A DNA stretch of 64,000 nt from Thermaerobacter marianensis DSM 12885 (GTDB taxonomy: Bacteria; Bacillota; Sulfobacillia; Thermaerobacterales; Thermaerobacteraceae): positions 1,674,001 through 1,738,000 of the forward strand of contig NC_014831.1 of NCBI RefSeq assembly GCF_000184705.1, written 5' to 3'. Under the pieces are notes generated by a model. The model worked only from the letters and a program-made list of their open reading frames with translations. It did not search any database and had not been told where the DNA came from. Of the stretch, positions 52,548-61,371 are shown piece by piece (position 1 is the stretch's first letter; each line of letters starts with the position of its first letter). The position numbers were made by a program, and so were the translations under genes.

Positions 52548-53456
52548 ATGACCGGTCCGGACACGACCCTGGCCCTGATCGGCGCCGGCAAGATGGCCGA
52601 ATGCCTGATCGCCGGCTGGGTGGAGGCCGGGTTCGACCCGCGGGCCATCGCCGTGACCAACCGCCGCAACGACGGGCGCCTGGCCGAACTGGCCGGCCGC
52701 TACGGCGTGCGGGCGGCCCGGGACAAGGCGACGGTCCTCAAGGGCGCCCGGGTGGTGCTGATGGCCGTCAAGCCCGCGGATATGGCCACCGCCCTGGAGC
52801 AGGTGGCACCCCACCTGGAACCGGGGGCCGTGGTGGTGTCGGTGGCCGCCGGCATCCGGCTGGCCGATATGGCGCGGCGCCTGCCGGGTCACCCCCACCT
52901 GGTGCGGGCCATGCCCAACACCGCCAGCCGGCTGCGCCAGGCCGTCACCGCCCTGTGCGCCGCCCCGACCTGCAGCCCGGAGGCCTCCGCCCGGGCCCGC
53001 TGGCTCTTCGACCAGGTGGGCGCCACCGTGGAGGTCGGCGAGGAAGCCTTCGACGCCGTCACCGCCCTAAGCGGCAGCGGCCCGGCCTACGTGTACCTGC
53101 TGGTGGAGGCGATGCTGGAGGCCGCCCGGGACCTGGGCCTCCCCGACGGGGTCGCCCGGGACCTGGCCGTCTGGACCGTGGTGGGTGCGGGCAGCATGCT
53201 GCGGGAGACGGGCCTGCCGCCCGCCGAGCTGCGCCGCCAGGTCACCTCGCCCAACGGCACCACCGCTGCCGCCATCGCCGTGCTGGAAGAGATGGCCGTG
53301 CCCGTGGCGGTGCGCCGGGCGGTGAAACGGGCGGCAGCCCGGGCGGCGGAGCTGGCCGCGCTGATCGCAGGAAGTGGTACGGCCTCCCCCGCAGCCCCCC
53401 AGGTGCCGGGGACGCCTGCGGCGACGGCACGGGCGGCCGCGCCCGGCGGTGCGTGA
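52548..53456 (+). CDS. proC: Pyrroline-5-carboxylate reductase ProC
   Basis: Last step of proline synthesis, using NAD(P)H. The Rossmann motif LALIGAGKMAECLIAGW is N-terminal, with VLMAVKPADM and VSVAAGI after it. The C-terminal signature is ALSGSGPAYVYLLVEAMLEAARDLGLP, and QVTSPNGTTAAAIAVLE completes it. 302 residues, the last 30 an Ala/Pro tail. ATG 52548 follows GGAGGTG. Confidence 0.96.
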   Translation: MTGPDTTLALIGAGKMAECLIAGWVEAGFDPRAIAVTNRRNDGRLAELAGRYGVRAARDKATVLKGARVVLMAVKPADMATALEQVAPHLEPGAVVVSVAAGIRLADMARRLPGHPHLVRAMPNTASRLRQAVTALCAAPTCSPEASARARWLFDQVGATVEVGEEAFDAVTALSGSGPAYVYLLVEAMLEAARDLGLPDGVARDLAVWTVVGAGSMLRETGLPPAELRRQVTSPNGTTAAAIAVLEEMAVPVAVRRAVKRAAARAAELAALIAGSGTASPAAPQVPGTPAATARAAAPGGA

Positions 53457-53618
53457 GACGGGCGGAAGCGCACGACCCGGTTGATGTACCATGGAAGGGA
53501 ATCGGCAAGGGGACGGATCGCCGGGCGGGGACCGTCACCGGCAGGCCGGGCCGCGGGATCCTCAACGGCACCGGTCTCCGCACGGGACCGGCGGGCCATC
53601 ACCGGGGGAGGCACGACC

Positions 53619-53948
53619 ATGGCGCAGCGCCTCGACGAACCGGCCATCCGCCAGCGGCTGGCGGTGCTCCCGGGATGGGAGCGGGCGGGCGACGCCATCC
53701 GGCGGACGTACCGCCTGGCCGGCTTCCGCGATGCCGTGTTCTTCATGAACGCCGTGGCCGCCCTGGCCGAGGGGATGAACCACCACCCCGACGTGGACAT
53801 CCGCTACCGCCAGGTCACCCTGACCCTGACCACCCACAGCGCCGGCGGGCTGACGGACCGGGACTTCGAGCTGGCGGAAGCCATCGAACGGTACACCGCC
53901 CGCTGGCGGGGCGACCAGGGCGGTCAGGAGGCGGGTCCGGCCTCATGA
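53619..53948 (+). CDS. phhB: Pterin-4a-carbinolamine dehydratase
   Basis: Dehydrates 4a-hydroxy-tetrahydropterin, and in bacteria may also act in folate or molybdopterin side paths. The family signature is clear in EGMNHHPDVDIRYRQVTLTLTTHSAGGLTDRDFELAEAIE, with the catalytic HH pair. 109 residues. ATG 53619 has GGGGGAGG upstream. No aromatic hydroxylase gene is nearby. Its stop overlaps the start of the thioesterase gene. Confidence 0.93.
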   Translation: MAQRLDEPAIRQRLAVLPGWERAGDAIRRTYRLAGFRDAVFFMNAVAALAEGMNHHPDVDIRYRQVTLTLTTHSAGGLTDRDFELAEAIERYTARWRGDQGGQEAGPAS

Positions 53949-54556
53949 CGGCGTCCGGCGTTCCCCAAGGGGACGGCCCGCGGCCCGGCGGGGCGCCGGG
54001 CACGGCCAAGCCGGCGGTCGACCGGCACCACGCGGCGCCGCCGGCCGGGCAGGTGGCGCCCGGCCAGACCGCAGGCGGTGAGACGTCACCCGGCCCGGCG
54101 GCACCCGACCCCGGCGGCCACCCCGACGACGCCATCCCCTTCCGCCGGCACGTGGGCATCCGGGTGGTGGAAGCCGGCGGCGGCCGGGCGGTGCTGGTCC
54201 TCCCCGCCCGCCCCGAGGTGGGCAACCGCTTCGGGAATGTCCACGGCGGGGCCCTGGCCACCCTGGTGGATGGTGCCATGAGCAACGCCATCCTCTCGCG
54301 GCTGCCGGCTCACGACCGCATCGGCGGGACGGTGGAGCTGTCCATCCGCTTTCTGGAGCCCGCCACCGGGGACGTCCGCGCCGAGGGGCGGGTCCTGCGG
54401 GTGGGCGGCCGCATCGCCTTCGCCCAGGCGGACGTCTGGGACGAGCGGGGGCGGATGGTGGCCACGGCCCAGGGCAGCTACGTGCTGCACCGGCAGCGGC
54501 CCCCGGAGGAACCGGCCCCGCCGGATTCGTCCGGCAGGGGATCGCAACCGGGGTAG
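53945..54556 (+). CDS. Hotdog-fold PaaI-type thioesterase
   Basis: Hydrolyses acyl-CoA thioesters. The PaaI/4HBT pattern is FRRHVGIRVVEAGGGRAVLVLPARPEVGNRFGNVHGGALATLVDGAMSNA with the catalytic segment NVHGGALATLVD. GGTVELSIRFLEPATGDVRAEGRVLRVGGRIAFAQADVWDERGRMVATAQGSY follows. 203 residues, the first 60 being Pro/Gly-rich. ATG 53945 overlaps the pterin dehydratase stop as ATGA. Its substrate is unknown. Confidence 0.9.
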   Translation: MTASGVPQGDGPRPGGAPGTAKPAVDRHHAAPPAGQVAPGQTAGGETSPGPAAPDPGGHPDDAIPFRRHVGIRVVEAGGGRAVLVLPARPEVGNRFGNVHGGALATLVDGAMSNAILSRLPAHDRIGGTVELSIRFLEPATGDVRAEGRVLRVGGRIAFAQADVWDERGRMVATAQGSYVLHRQRPPEEPAPPDSSGRGSQPG

Positions 54557-54703
54557 CCGCGGGCCCGGGGTCGCGGCCACCCGTGCAAGAATTGGCAGGG
54601 CAACCCCGGCGGTCCGCACGTTCCAGGCCGGACCGGGGAGTTCGCTGCCGTCGAAGACGATCCGGCCCGCCGCGTCGCGGGCGGACGGACGGAGGTCCTG
54701 TCC

Positions 54704-56032
54704 TTGCAGCCCACGAGCCATTCCACCACCGAACCCGGCACGGCCCGCCTGCCCCAGGAGCGGCCGACCCAGGTGCGCCTCAAGCCCGGGCGCGACGCCG
54801 TCCTGCGGCAGGGGCGGCTATGGGTCTACCGCACCGACGTCTACACCGTCAGCGACGACGCCTACGACCCCGGCGACATCGTCCAGGTGGTCGACAGCCG
54901 GGGCCGGTTCGTCGGGAAGGGGTACGTCAACCCGCGGTCCATGATCTTCGTCCGGCTGTTGACCACGGACCCCGACGAGCCCATCGACCGCGCCTTCTTC
55001 CGGCGGCGGCTGGAGCGGGCGCTGGCCCTGCGCCGGCGACTGCAGGCCGCGCACCCTGACACCGACAGCTTCCGGCTGGTCTTCGCCGAGGCCGATCTCT
55101 TGCCGGCCCTGATCGTGGACCGGTTCGCCGACGTGCTGGTGGTGCAGACCCTGGCCCTGGGCATCGACCGCTGGCAGCCGGTGATCGTGGAGCTGCTGGA
55201 AGAACTGGCCTCCCCCCGCGGCATCTACGAGCGCAACGACGTGCCGGTGCGGGAGCTGGAGGGACTGCCCCAGCGGGCCGGGTTCCTCCGCGGCCGGTTC
55301 GACCCGCGGGTGGAGATCCGGGAGAACGGCCTGCCCCTGGTGGTGGACGTGGCCCAGGGGCACAAGACGGGCTACTTCCTGGACCAGCGGGACAACCGGG
55401 CCGCCCTGCGGCGGTACGTGGCGGGAGCCCGGGTGCTGGATGCCTTCTGCCATACCGGCGCCTTCACGTGTCACGCCCTGGCCTACGGCGCCCGCGAGGT
55501 GGTGGCGGTGGACATCCACGACCAGGCCCTGCAGCTGGCCCGGGAGAACGTGGAGCGGGTGCGCCGGGCGCTGGCGGCGACCGGAGCACCTGCGGGTGCC
55601 GGCGTGCCGGGCCGGCCGGGTGGGAACGCACCGGGCCACGGGGCGGGCACCGCGGCCGTCACCTTCCACCAGGCGAACGCCTTCGACTTCCTCCGGGCCC
55701 GGGCGGCCGAGGCCGACCGTTACGACGTGATCATCCTCGATCCCCCGGCCTTTGCCAAGAACCGCCAGGCCCTGCCCGGCGCCTACCGCGGGTACAAGGA
55801 GATCAACCTGCGGGCCATGAAGATGCTGCCGCCGGGCGGCATCCTCATCACCTGCTCCTGCTCCTATCACATGACCCGCGACCTGTTCGAGGCGATGCTG
55901 CTGGACGCGGCCCGGGACACCGGCCGGCGGCTGCGGATCCTCGAGCGGCGGGGCGCGGCGCCGGACCACCCGGTGCTTCTGGGGGCGGGCGAGAGCGATT
56001 ACCTCAAATGTTACGTGGTCGAGGTCTGGTAG
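54704..56032 (+). CDS. rlmI: Class I rRNA methyltransferase, RlmI-like
   Basis: S-adenosylmethionine-dependent 23S rRNA cytosine-C5 methyltransferase by family. An N-terminal PUA domain (LKPGRDAVLRQGRLWVYRTDV) is followed by the RlmI central part (AEADLLPALIVDRFADVLVVQ, QGHKTGYFLDQRDNR). The Rossmann methyltransferase domain has VLDAFCHTGAFTCHAL, VVAVDIHDQAL and ILDPPAFAKN, and CSCSYHM near the end. 442 residues, with a 25-residue Gly/Pro loop at about 300. TTG 54704 has GGAGG eight bases upstream. Confidence 0.92.
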   Translation: MQPTSHSTTEPGTARLPQERPTQVRLKPGRDAVLRQGRLWVYRTDVYTVSDDAYDPGDIVQVVDSRGRFVGKGYVNPRSMIFVRLLTTDPDEPIDRAFFRRRLERALALRRRLQAAHPDTDSFRLVFAEADLLPALIVDRFADVLVVQTLALGIDRWQPVIVELLEELASPRGIYERNDVPVRELEGLPQRAGFLRGRFDPRVEIRENGLPLVVDVAQGHKTGYFLDQRDNRAALRRYVAGARVLDAFCHTGAFTCHALAYGAREVVAVDIHDQALQLARENVERVRRALAATGAPAGAGVPGRPGGNAPGHGAGTAAVTFHQANAFDFLRARAAEADRYDVIILDPPAFAKNRQALPGAYRGYKEINLRAMKMLPPGGILITCSCSYHMTRDLFEAMLLDAARDTGRRLRILERRGAAPDHPVLLGAGESDYLKCYVVEVW

Positions 56033-56183
56033 CCCGCCGTGCCGATGGCCCAACGCCCGTTGCCCGGCGGAACGCCCCCCGTGACGAGGCCCCGGCCTGC
56101 GGGGCGGCTGGGTTCACGCCCCCTCCCGGCCCCTCCCGACGCCTTCGCCGCCGGTCAGGGCATGGCCCGACGGCGACGGCCCG

Positions 56184-57143
56184 TCACCGCCCCAGCACGT
56201 CCCGCAGGGCCGGTTCCACCTCGGGGAAGCGGAAGACGAAGCCCTCCGCCAGGGCCCGCCGCGGCACGGCCCGCTGGCCGCTGAGCAGCAGGGCGTCGGC
56301 CATCTCCCCCAGCGCCAGGCGCAGGGCGAAGGCCGGGGCCGGGAGCCACGCGGGCCGCCCGAGGACCTTCCCCAGCACCCGGGCGAAGTCCCGGTTGGTG
56401 ACGGGATGGGGCGCGGTGCCGTTGAAGGGGCCCTCCTGCCCCTCGGCCGCGAGCAGAAAGCGGATGAGCCCCACCAGGTCGTCCACGTGGATCCAGGGCA
56501 CCCACTGGCGGCCCGACCCCAGGGGTCCGCCGGCGCCCAGCCGGAAGGGAAGAACCAGCCGCGGCAGGGCGCCGCCCTCCCGGGCCAGAACCAGCCCCGT
56601 GCGCACCAGGGCGACGCGGACGCCCGCCTCCTCGGCCTTTCGGGCCTCGGCCTCCCAGGCCACGCAGACCCGGCTGAGGAAGTCCGTTCCCGGGGGCGCC
56701 GTTTCGTCGATGGCCTCGTCGCCCCGCGGCCCGTAGTAGCCCACGGCCGATCCGCTGACCAGCACGGCGGGTTTGCGCCGGGCCGCGGCGATGGCCTGGA
56801 CCAGCGCCCGGGTGGCCTGGAGCCGGCTCTGCAGGATCCGCTCCTTCTGCCGGGGCGTCCAGCGACCGGCGGCGATGGACTCGCCGGCCAGGTTCACCAC
56901 GGCGCCGGCGCCTTCAACGGCTTCCCACCAGGCGGGTTCGGGTTCGCCGGGGCCGGCGGGAGCCGCCGTCCAGGTGACCCGGCGCAGATGCCCGGGCCCG
57001 GCCGCTTCCGGGCCGCCTCCGCCGGCGGCCGTCCCCGGTGACCGGGTCAGGACCACGACTTCATGGCCGTCTTCCAGCAGGCGGTGGGCCAGGGCCGATC
57101 CGATCAGGCCGGTTCCTCCACCGATCACGACCCGCACGGCCAT
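56184..57143 (-). CDS. TIGR01777-type NAD-dependent epimerase/dehydratase-like protein
   Basis: An atypical short-chain dehydrogenase of the YfcH/Slr1223 group, whose reaction is not known. N-terminal nucleotide-binding GGGTGLIGSALAHRL, then VVNLAGESIAAGRWTPRQKERILQSR, SGSAVGYYGPRGDE (catalytic Y..K replaced by the family form), VPWIHVDDLVGLIRFLL and a C-terminal DUF1731 segment (LRLALGEMADALLLSGQRAVP). 319 residues. It converges on the RlmI-like gene. Confidence 0.9.
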   Translation of the reverse strand: MAVRVVIGGGTGLIGSALAHRLLEDGHEVVVLTRSPGTAAGGGGPEAAGPGHLRRVTWTAAPAGPGEPEPAWWEAVEGAGAVVNLAGESIAAGRWTPRQKERILQSRLQATRALVQAIAAARRKPAVLVSGSAVGYYGPRGDEAIDETAPPGTDFLSRVCVAWEAEARKAEEAGVRVALVRTGLVLAREGGALPRLVLPFRLGAGGPLGSGRQWVPWIHVDDLVGLIRFLLAAEGQEGPFNGTAPHPVTNRDFARVLGKVLGRPAWLPAPAFALRLALGEMADALLLSGQRAVPRRALAEGFVFRFPEVEPALRDVLGR

Positions 57144-57309
57144 CCCCCCTTATGGACGCGGTCGAGCCGCCGCTCCCGCGCGGGTGCCCGATGAGAATGG
57201 CACATCCTGACAATTCGTCGGCACCGGGGCAAGGCCCTGCCGCGGCCACCGCAGGGCCCTACCGGCCCCGGCGATCCGCACGGGTTAATCAAACTTTTTA
57301 ATTTTCAAC

Positions 57310-57338
57310 TTGACATTGTTCATCAAGCCGTGCCATGA
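57310..57338 (+). promoter_or_regulatory. Promoter of the MFS-DUF2089-DUF4097 operon
   Basis: TTGACA (57310-57315), 17-18 bases, CATGAT around 57333-57339. It lies in an AT-rich island from about 57284 that contrasts strongly with its surroundings. The island is flanked by GCACGG (57278-57283) and CCGTGC, and TTGA...TCAA overlaps the -35, hinting at a repressor site. Confidence 0.6.
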
Positions 57339-57375
57339 TCGTCGCGTAACCCGTTGGTTCCGAGGAGGAGCTCCC

Positions 57376-59010
57376 GTGACCGACACCGCCATGGGCAGCC
57401 CGGCATCCCGTGAGGTCGCCGCCCCCGTCCCGCCCGCCGCACCCGGGTCCGGCCCCGCCGCGTCGACGGCGGCCGGCAGTGCCGGGAGTGCGGACGCGGT
57501 CGCCAACGGCTTCGCCCCGGGTCCGGGCGGCCGTGCTGCGGGGGACCCGATCCCCGGCGCCGCAGGCATGCCTGCTCCCGTCCCCTCCCTCTGGCGGCAT
57601 CGCCCCTTCGCCGTCCTGTGGCTCGCCCGCGTGGTCTCCGTGGCCGGCGGAATGGCCAGCATGATCGCCATCCAGTGGTGGGTCCTTGACACCACCGGCT
57701 CCGCCCAGTGGATGGCCACCGTCAACGCCGTGGCCACCCTGGTGATGGCCCTGGTCGGGATTCCGGCCGGCGTGCTCGTCGACCGGTGGCACCGGGGCCG
57801 ATTCTTCCTGGTGCTGGAGGCCGGTCGCGGGGCGGTGATGGCGGCGCTGGCGGCGCTGCTCTTCAGCGGCCACGCCACGTTCCCCGTGGTGCTGGTGCTC
57901 CTGGCGGTGGACGCCGCGGGCCTGGCCCTCTTCATGCCCCTGAGCAGCGCCATCTGGCCCGAGCTGGTTCCTCCGCAGCAACTGGCGGCGGCCAACGGCC
58001 TGGTGGCCACCGGCGAGAGTACGGGGCGGATCCTGGGGCCGGCCATCGGGGGCCTGCTGGCCAGCCGGCATCCGGGCTGGGCGATTCTGGCCAACGCGGT
58101 GTCCTACGCCTGTTCCGCCGCCGCCGTCGTGGCCGCCGGTGCCCTGGGCTGGAAGGCACCCCGGGGCCGCGTCCCGGACCCGGGCGACCGCACCGCCACG
58201 GAGGGGGCCGCCGGCGTCGGGGACCCGGCCGGGCGTCGCTCCCCGAGCCGAGAACAGGACGGCACCGCGGTGCCCGGCGGGCCGGGCGACAGCGCCGGGG
58301 ACGGATCCACCGCCGGCGAGCGGATCCCGGCCACGGCCCGGGGTGGGTCCTTCGTCGCCCAGTTCCGCGAGGGGTGGGCGGCCGTCTTCGGCCGGCCCGA
58401 CCTCGGCCCGTTCTTCCTTCTGGTCTCGGTGCTCAACCTGGTGTTCAGCGCCTCCTTCGTGCTGATCCCCGTGGTGGTGCGGGAGGTGCTGCGCGGCGGC
58501 CCCGAGGCCCTGGGATGGCTCCAGGCGGCCTTTGCCGTGGGGGCGGTGACCGGCGGGCTTCTGGCGGGTTCCGGGCGGGTGCCCCGGCGATCCCGGAGCT
58601 GGGTGCTGCTGGTCCTGTTCCAGGCGGGGCTGGCCGTCATCGTCGGCGCCAGCCGGTGGCTGGCCACCAGCATCCTCGCCGGATGGGCCTTTGGGCTGAT
58701 CAACACGCTGGTCAACGTGGCGGTGACCACCATGCTGCAGGAGGCGGTGGCCCCCGCCCTGCGGGGGCGGGTGTTCGGGCTGCTCTTCACCGTGGCCATG
58801 ATCCTGCAACCCCTGGGTCAAATGACCGGCGGCATGCTGGCCGACCGCGTCCCGGTCCCCAGCATCTTCACGGCGACCGCCCTGTCGACGGTGATGGTGA
58901 TGGCCGTGGCGTGGTGGCGGGCTCCCGCCATGCGGGCCTTGCTGGACCGGCCGCACCGGGATGCAGGGCGGCGGCCGCCGGCACCGGCCGGGGAGGTGAG
59001 CACGGGATGA
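57376..59010 (+). CDS. Major facilitator superfamily exporter (MFS_3/EntS-like)
   Basis: A 544-residue transporter with about twelve hydrophobic helices, starting with FAVLWLARVVSVAGGMASMIAIQWWVLD and the first-loop GIPAGVLVDRWHRGR motif of macrolide/siderophore-type MFS_3 exporters. A 70-residue Ala/Gly/Pro N-terminal segment precedes the first helix. Between helices 6 and 7 is a hydrophilic Gly/Asp/Arg-rich loop (about 255-315), longer than usual. GTG 57376 follows GGAGGAG. Its stop overlaps the DUF2089 start as ATGA. Confidence 0.9.
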   Translation: MTDTAMGSPASREVAAPVPPAAPGSGPAASTAAGSAGSADAVANGFAPGPGGRAAGDPIPGAAGMPAPVPSLWRHRPFAVLWLARVVSVAGGMASMIAIQWWVLDTTGSAQWMATVNAVATLVMALVGIPAGVLVDRWHRGRFFLVLEAGRGAVMAALAALLFSGHATFPVVLVLLAVDAAGLALFMPLSSAIWPELVPPQQLAAANGLVATGESTGRILGPAIGGLLASRHPGWAILANAVSYACSAAAVVAAGALGWKAPRGRVPDPGDRTATEGAAGVGDPAGRRSPSREQDGTAVPGGPGDSAGDGSTAGERIPATARGGSFVAQFREGWAAVFGRPDLGPFFLLVSVLNLVFSASFVLIPVVVREVLRGGPEALGWLQAAFAVGAVTGGLLAGSGRVPRRSRSWVLLVLFQAGLAVIVGASRWLATSILAGWAFGLINTLVNVAVTTMLQEAVAPALRGRVFGLLFTVAMILQPLGQMTGGMLADRVPVPSIFTATALSTVMVMAVAWWRAPAMRALLDRPHRDAGRRPPAPAGEVSTG

Positions 59011-59489
59011 CGGCCCCTTTCGAAGTTCCGGCCCGCTGCCCGAACTGCGGCAGCGTCCTGGAGGTCCGCGAGGTCGTGTGCGGGGCCTGCGACACCCAGA
59101 TCCGCGCCCACTACCACCTGAGCCCCTTCGACCTGCTGGATCCCGAGCAGCGGCGGTTCGCCCTGCTGTTCCTGCGGGCGGCGGGCAACCTGCGGGAGAT
59201 GGAGCGCCTGCTGGGCGTCTCCTATCCGACGGTACGCAAGAAGCTGGACGAGATCATCGAGGCGCTGGGTGGACCGGCGGCGACATCGGAACCAGACGCC
59301 GGCTCATCCGGCAGCGGGACACCCGCCGGCCCCCGACAGGCCATCCTCGAACGGGTGCGCCGGGGCGAGCTGTCGGTGGATGAGGCGCTGGCCCTTCTGG
59401 GCCGGTTGGAGTCGGGGGATGAGGAGCCCCGGCCCGACGGGGCCCGCCGGTCCCCGGGCCACCGTGAGCGGGAGGAGGCGAGGGGATGA
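59007..59489 (+). CDS. DUF2089 family protein: zinc ribbon, helix-turn-helix and SHOCT-like tail
   Basis: A 160-residue probable regulator. The N-terminal zinc ribbon is held by Cys11, 14, 25 and 28 (RCPNCGSVLEVREVVCGAC). The family text LSPFDLLDPEQRRFALLFLRAAGNLREMERLLGVSYPTVRKKLDEI contains a helix-turn-helix. The C-terminal module RQAILERVRRGELSVDEALALLGRLE repeats a pattern found at the end of the next gene's product. ATG 59007 overlaps the exporter stop, and its own stop overlaps the next start, so all three are co-translated. It may regulate its own operon. Confidence 0.9.
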   Translation: MTAPFEVPARCPNCGSVLEVREVVCGACDTQIRAHYHLSPFDLLDPEQRRFALLFLRAAGNLREMERLLGVSYPTVRKKLDEIIEALGGPAATSEPDAGSSGSGTPAGPRQAILERVRRGELSVDEALALLGRLESGDEEPRPDGARRSPGHREREEARG

Positions 59490-60733
59490 GGGCGGCGGAA
59501 GCGAACCGGACGTGGCCCGCGGCGGGGATCCGGCGGGTGGAGATTCGTGGCGGGCGGCTGGCGGTACGGGTTCGTCCGGGAGACCGGCTGACCTGGGACG
59601 GGCCGCCGTCGGTGGAGGCGGAGCAGGAGGGGTCCAGTCTGGTCCTCCGCACGCCCCATCACCGCCGGTGGGGCGGCTGGATCGGCCCCGAGGATACGCT
59701 GGTCCTCACCCTGCCTCCCACGGTCACGTCCCTGTCCGTGCGGTCCACGGGCGACATGGACATCCGGGACCTCGATCTCGAGGCCGACCTCCACCTGCGG
59801 GCGGGCGACCTGCGGGCCTCGGGCTGCCGCGGGCGGTGGCGGATCCGCAGCGGGGCGGGCGACGTGACCCTGGTCGACCAGCAAGGTGACCTGGACGTGC
59901 AGACGGGCGCCGGCAAGGTCACGGTGCGGGGCGGGCACCTGCGGCGGGCCCGGATCCGCACCGGCGCGGGGGACGTCCAGTTCGCGACGTGGGTGGACGT
60001 CGAAGCCGAGGTGACCACCGGCGCCGGGTCCGTCGACCTGCGCCCCCGCCACCCCGGTGGCGCCCGTATCCAGGCGCGGTCGGGGTTCGGCAGCGTGGTC
60101 CTCGACCTGAGCGGTGTGCGGGGAGGGCGCATGGAGCTGCAGACGGGTGCCGGCCACATCCACCTTCCGGGCGGCATCCACGTGGGGCGGCGGGGCGGCC
60201 TGGGTCAGCGCGTCGTCGACGTCCTGGGCCCGGGCGAGGGGGTGATCGAGATCACCACGGGGGCAGGCAGCGTCCGCGTCGTGGGCTACGGTACCCAGCC
60301 CTGGGGCGCCCATCGAGCCGCCTACGGTGCCGTCGCCGGTGCCGGTGACGGCCGGGGTGCCCGTGCCGGTTCCGATTCGGGTGGCAGCACCGGCGCCGGG
60401 ACCGAGGCCGGCGCCGGCCTCGGTCCCGGCGCCAGTCCCGCGGCAGCACAGGAGATTTCCCGCGGGCACTGGGTGGCCGAATCGCCGGGCGCCGTCTACG
60501 GCGCGTCGGGGGGAGCGGCACAGGCTCCACCCCAGGCGGCACCGCAAGCCGGCGTCTCCGGGCCTTACCGCGATGCCCGGCAGGTGCTCGAGGCCCTGGC
60601 CCGGGGTGAGCTGACCGTGGAAGAAGCCGACCGCTGGCTGAGGGCCCTTGAAACCGCCGCGCCGCCACCTCTGCCCAAGGTGGAAGGCGAAACGGAGCCC
60701 GATCCCGGGAAGGACGCACCCCCGGGCCGGTGA
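59486..60733 (+). CDS. DUF4097 beta-helix-like protein with SHOCT-like C-terminal module
   Basis: A 415-residue protein. Residues 10-270 form repeated short beta strands with Gly-Ala/Gly-Ser turns (SGAGDVTL, TGAGKVTV, TGAGDVQF, TGAGSVDL, TGAGHIHL, TGAGSVRV at about 20-residue spacing), typical of the DUF4097 parallel beta-helix fold. A Gly/Ala/Pro linker follows. At about 360-390 DARQVLEALARGELTVEEADRWLRALE closely mirrors the C-terminal module of the DUF2089 protein. There is no signal peptide or membrane helix. DUF2089 and DUF4097 often travel together (as in B. subtilis YvlB-type loci) and are linked to envelope stress by association only. Confidence 0.88.
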   Translation: MRAAEANRTWPAAGIRRVEIRGGRLAVRVRPGDRLTWDGPPSVEAEQEGSSLVLRTPHHRRWGGWIGPEDTLVLTLPPTVTSLSVRSTGDMDIRDLDLEADLHLRAGDLRASGCRGRWRIRSGAGDVTLVDQQGDLDVQTGAGKVTVRGGHLRRARIRTGAGDVQFATWVDVEAEVTTGAGSVDLRPRHPGGARIQARSGFGSVVLDLSGVRGGRMELQTGAGHIHLPGGIHVGRRGGLGQRVVDVLGPGEGVIEITTGAGSVRVVGYGTQPWGAHRAAYGAVAGAGDGRGARAGSDSGGSTGAGTEAGAGLGPGASPAAAQEISRGHWVAESPGAVYGASGGAAQAPPQAAPQAGVSGPYRDARQVLEALARGELTVEEADRWLRALETAAPPPLPKVEGETEPDPGKDAPPGR

Positions 60734-60930
60734 CCCTTCCGGGCCGCGCCGGGACCACCGGGCGCCGGGCCGGCCCACCGGCAAGGCACGGCCTGACGAG
60801 GGACCCGGCAGGTACCGTGCATACGCCTGGAAGACCGTGGGCACCTTGGAACCGGCGCCCCGCCCCGGCGCAGCCGGCGGCCGGGTCCCTCCGGACCGGC
60901 CGGCGGCGGGGCGCGGGGAGGGTGCGTCCC

Positions 60931-61296
60931 GTGCACGTGTTCATCTTCGACCCGGCGACCACCACCTGGCACTACGGCTACCTTCCCGGTGCCTCCCAAG
61001 CCCCCACTCAAGGGACCTTGCGCCCGGTCAGTGCGGCCTTGTGGTTCGGCATCGTGCTGTCGCTGCTGCGAGGAACCGGTCATGCCCTTCCGTCCGTCCC
61101 GTCGGGTGACACGGCGTCGGTGCTGGTGAGCTGGGACCGGGAAGGCAACGCCTCCGTCTTTCCCCTGGGGAAGAACGCGGCCGACCGCTGGACGGAACTG
61201 GGCCATGTCCTGCACCGGGTGGCCCAGTCGCTCATCGAGGATCCCGAAGCCTGGGAGACGGTGGTCATCGAGCCGGAAGGCAACGGGAAGGGTTAG
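60931..61296 (+). CDS. Hypothetical protein, 121 residues
   Basis: I do not recognise it. GTG 60931 has GGAGGG eight bases upstream. It starts VHVFIFDPATTTWHYGYLPG, has a short hydrophobic stretch (ALWFGIVLSLL, about 42-52) and an acidic end. Codon use is like its neighbours. It lies about 200 bases after the DUF4097 gene in the same direction and could share its transcript. Confidence 0.65.
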   Translation: MHVFIFDPATTTWHYGYLPGASQAPTQGTLRPVSAALWFGIVLSLLRGTGHALPSVPSGDTASVLVSWDREGNASVFPLGKNAADRWTELGHVLHRVAQSLIEDPEAWETVVIEPEGNGKG

Positions 61297-61371
61297 CCTC
61301 GCGGCCGGTACCGGGCCCGTGCGACCCCGACGTTCGGTCTCGGCAACATGCCCGGCGCGTGCCCGGTGCGT

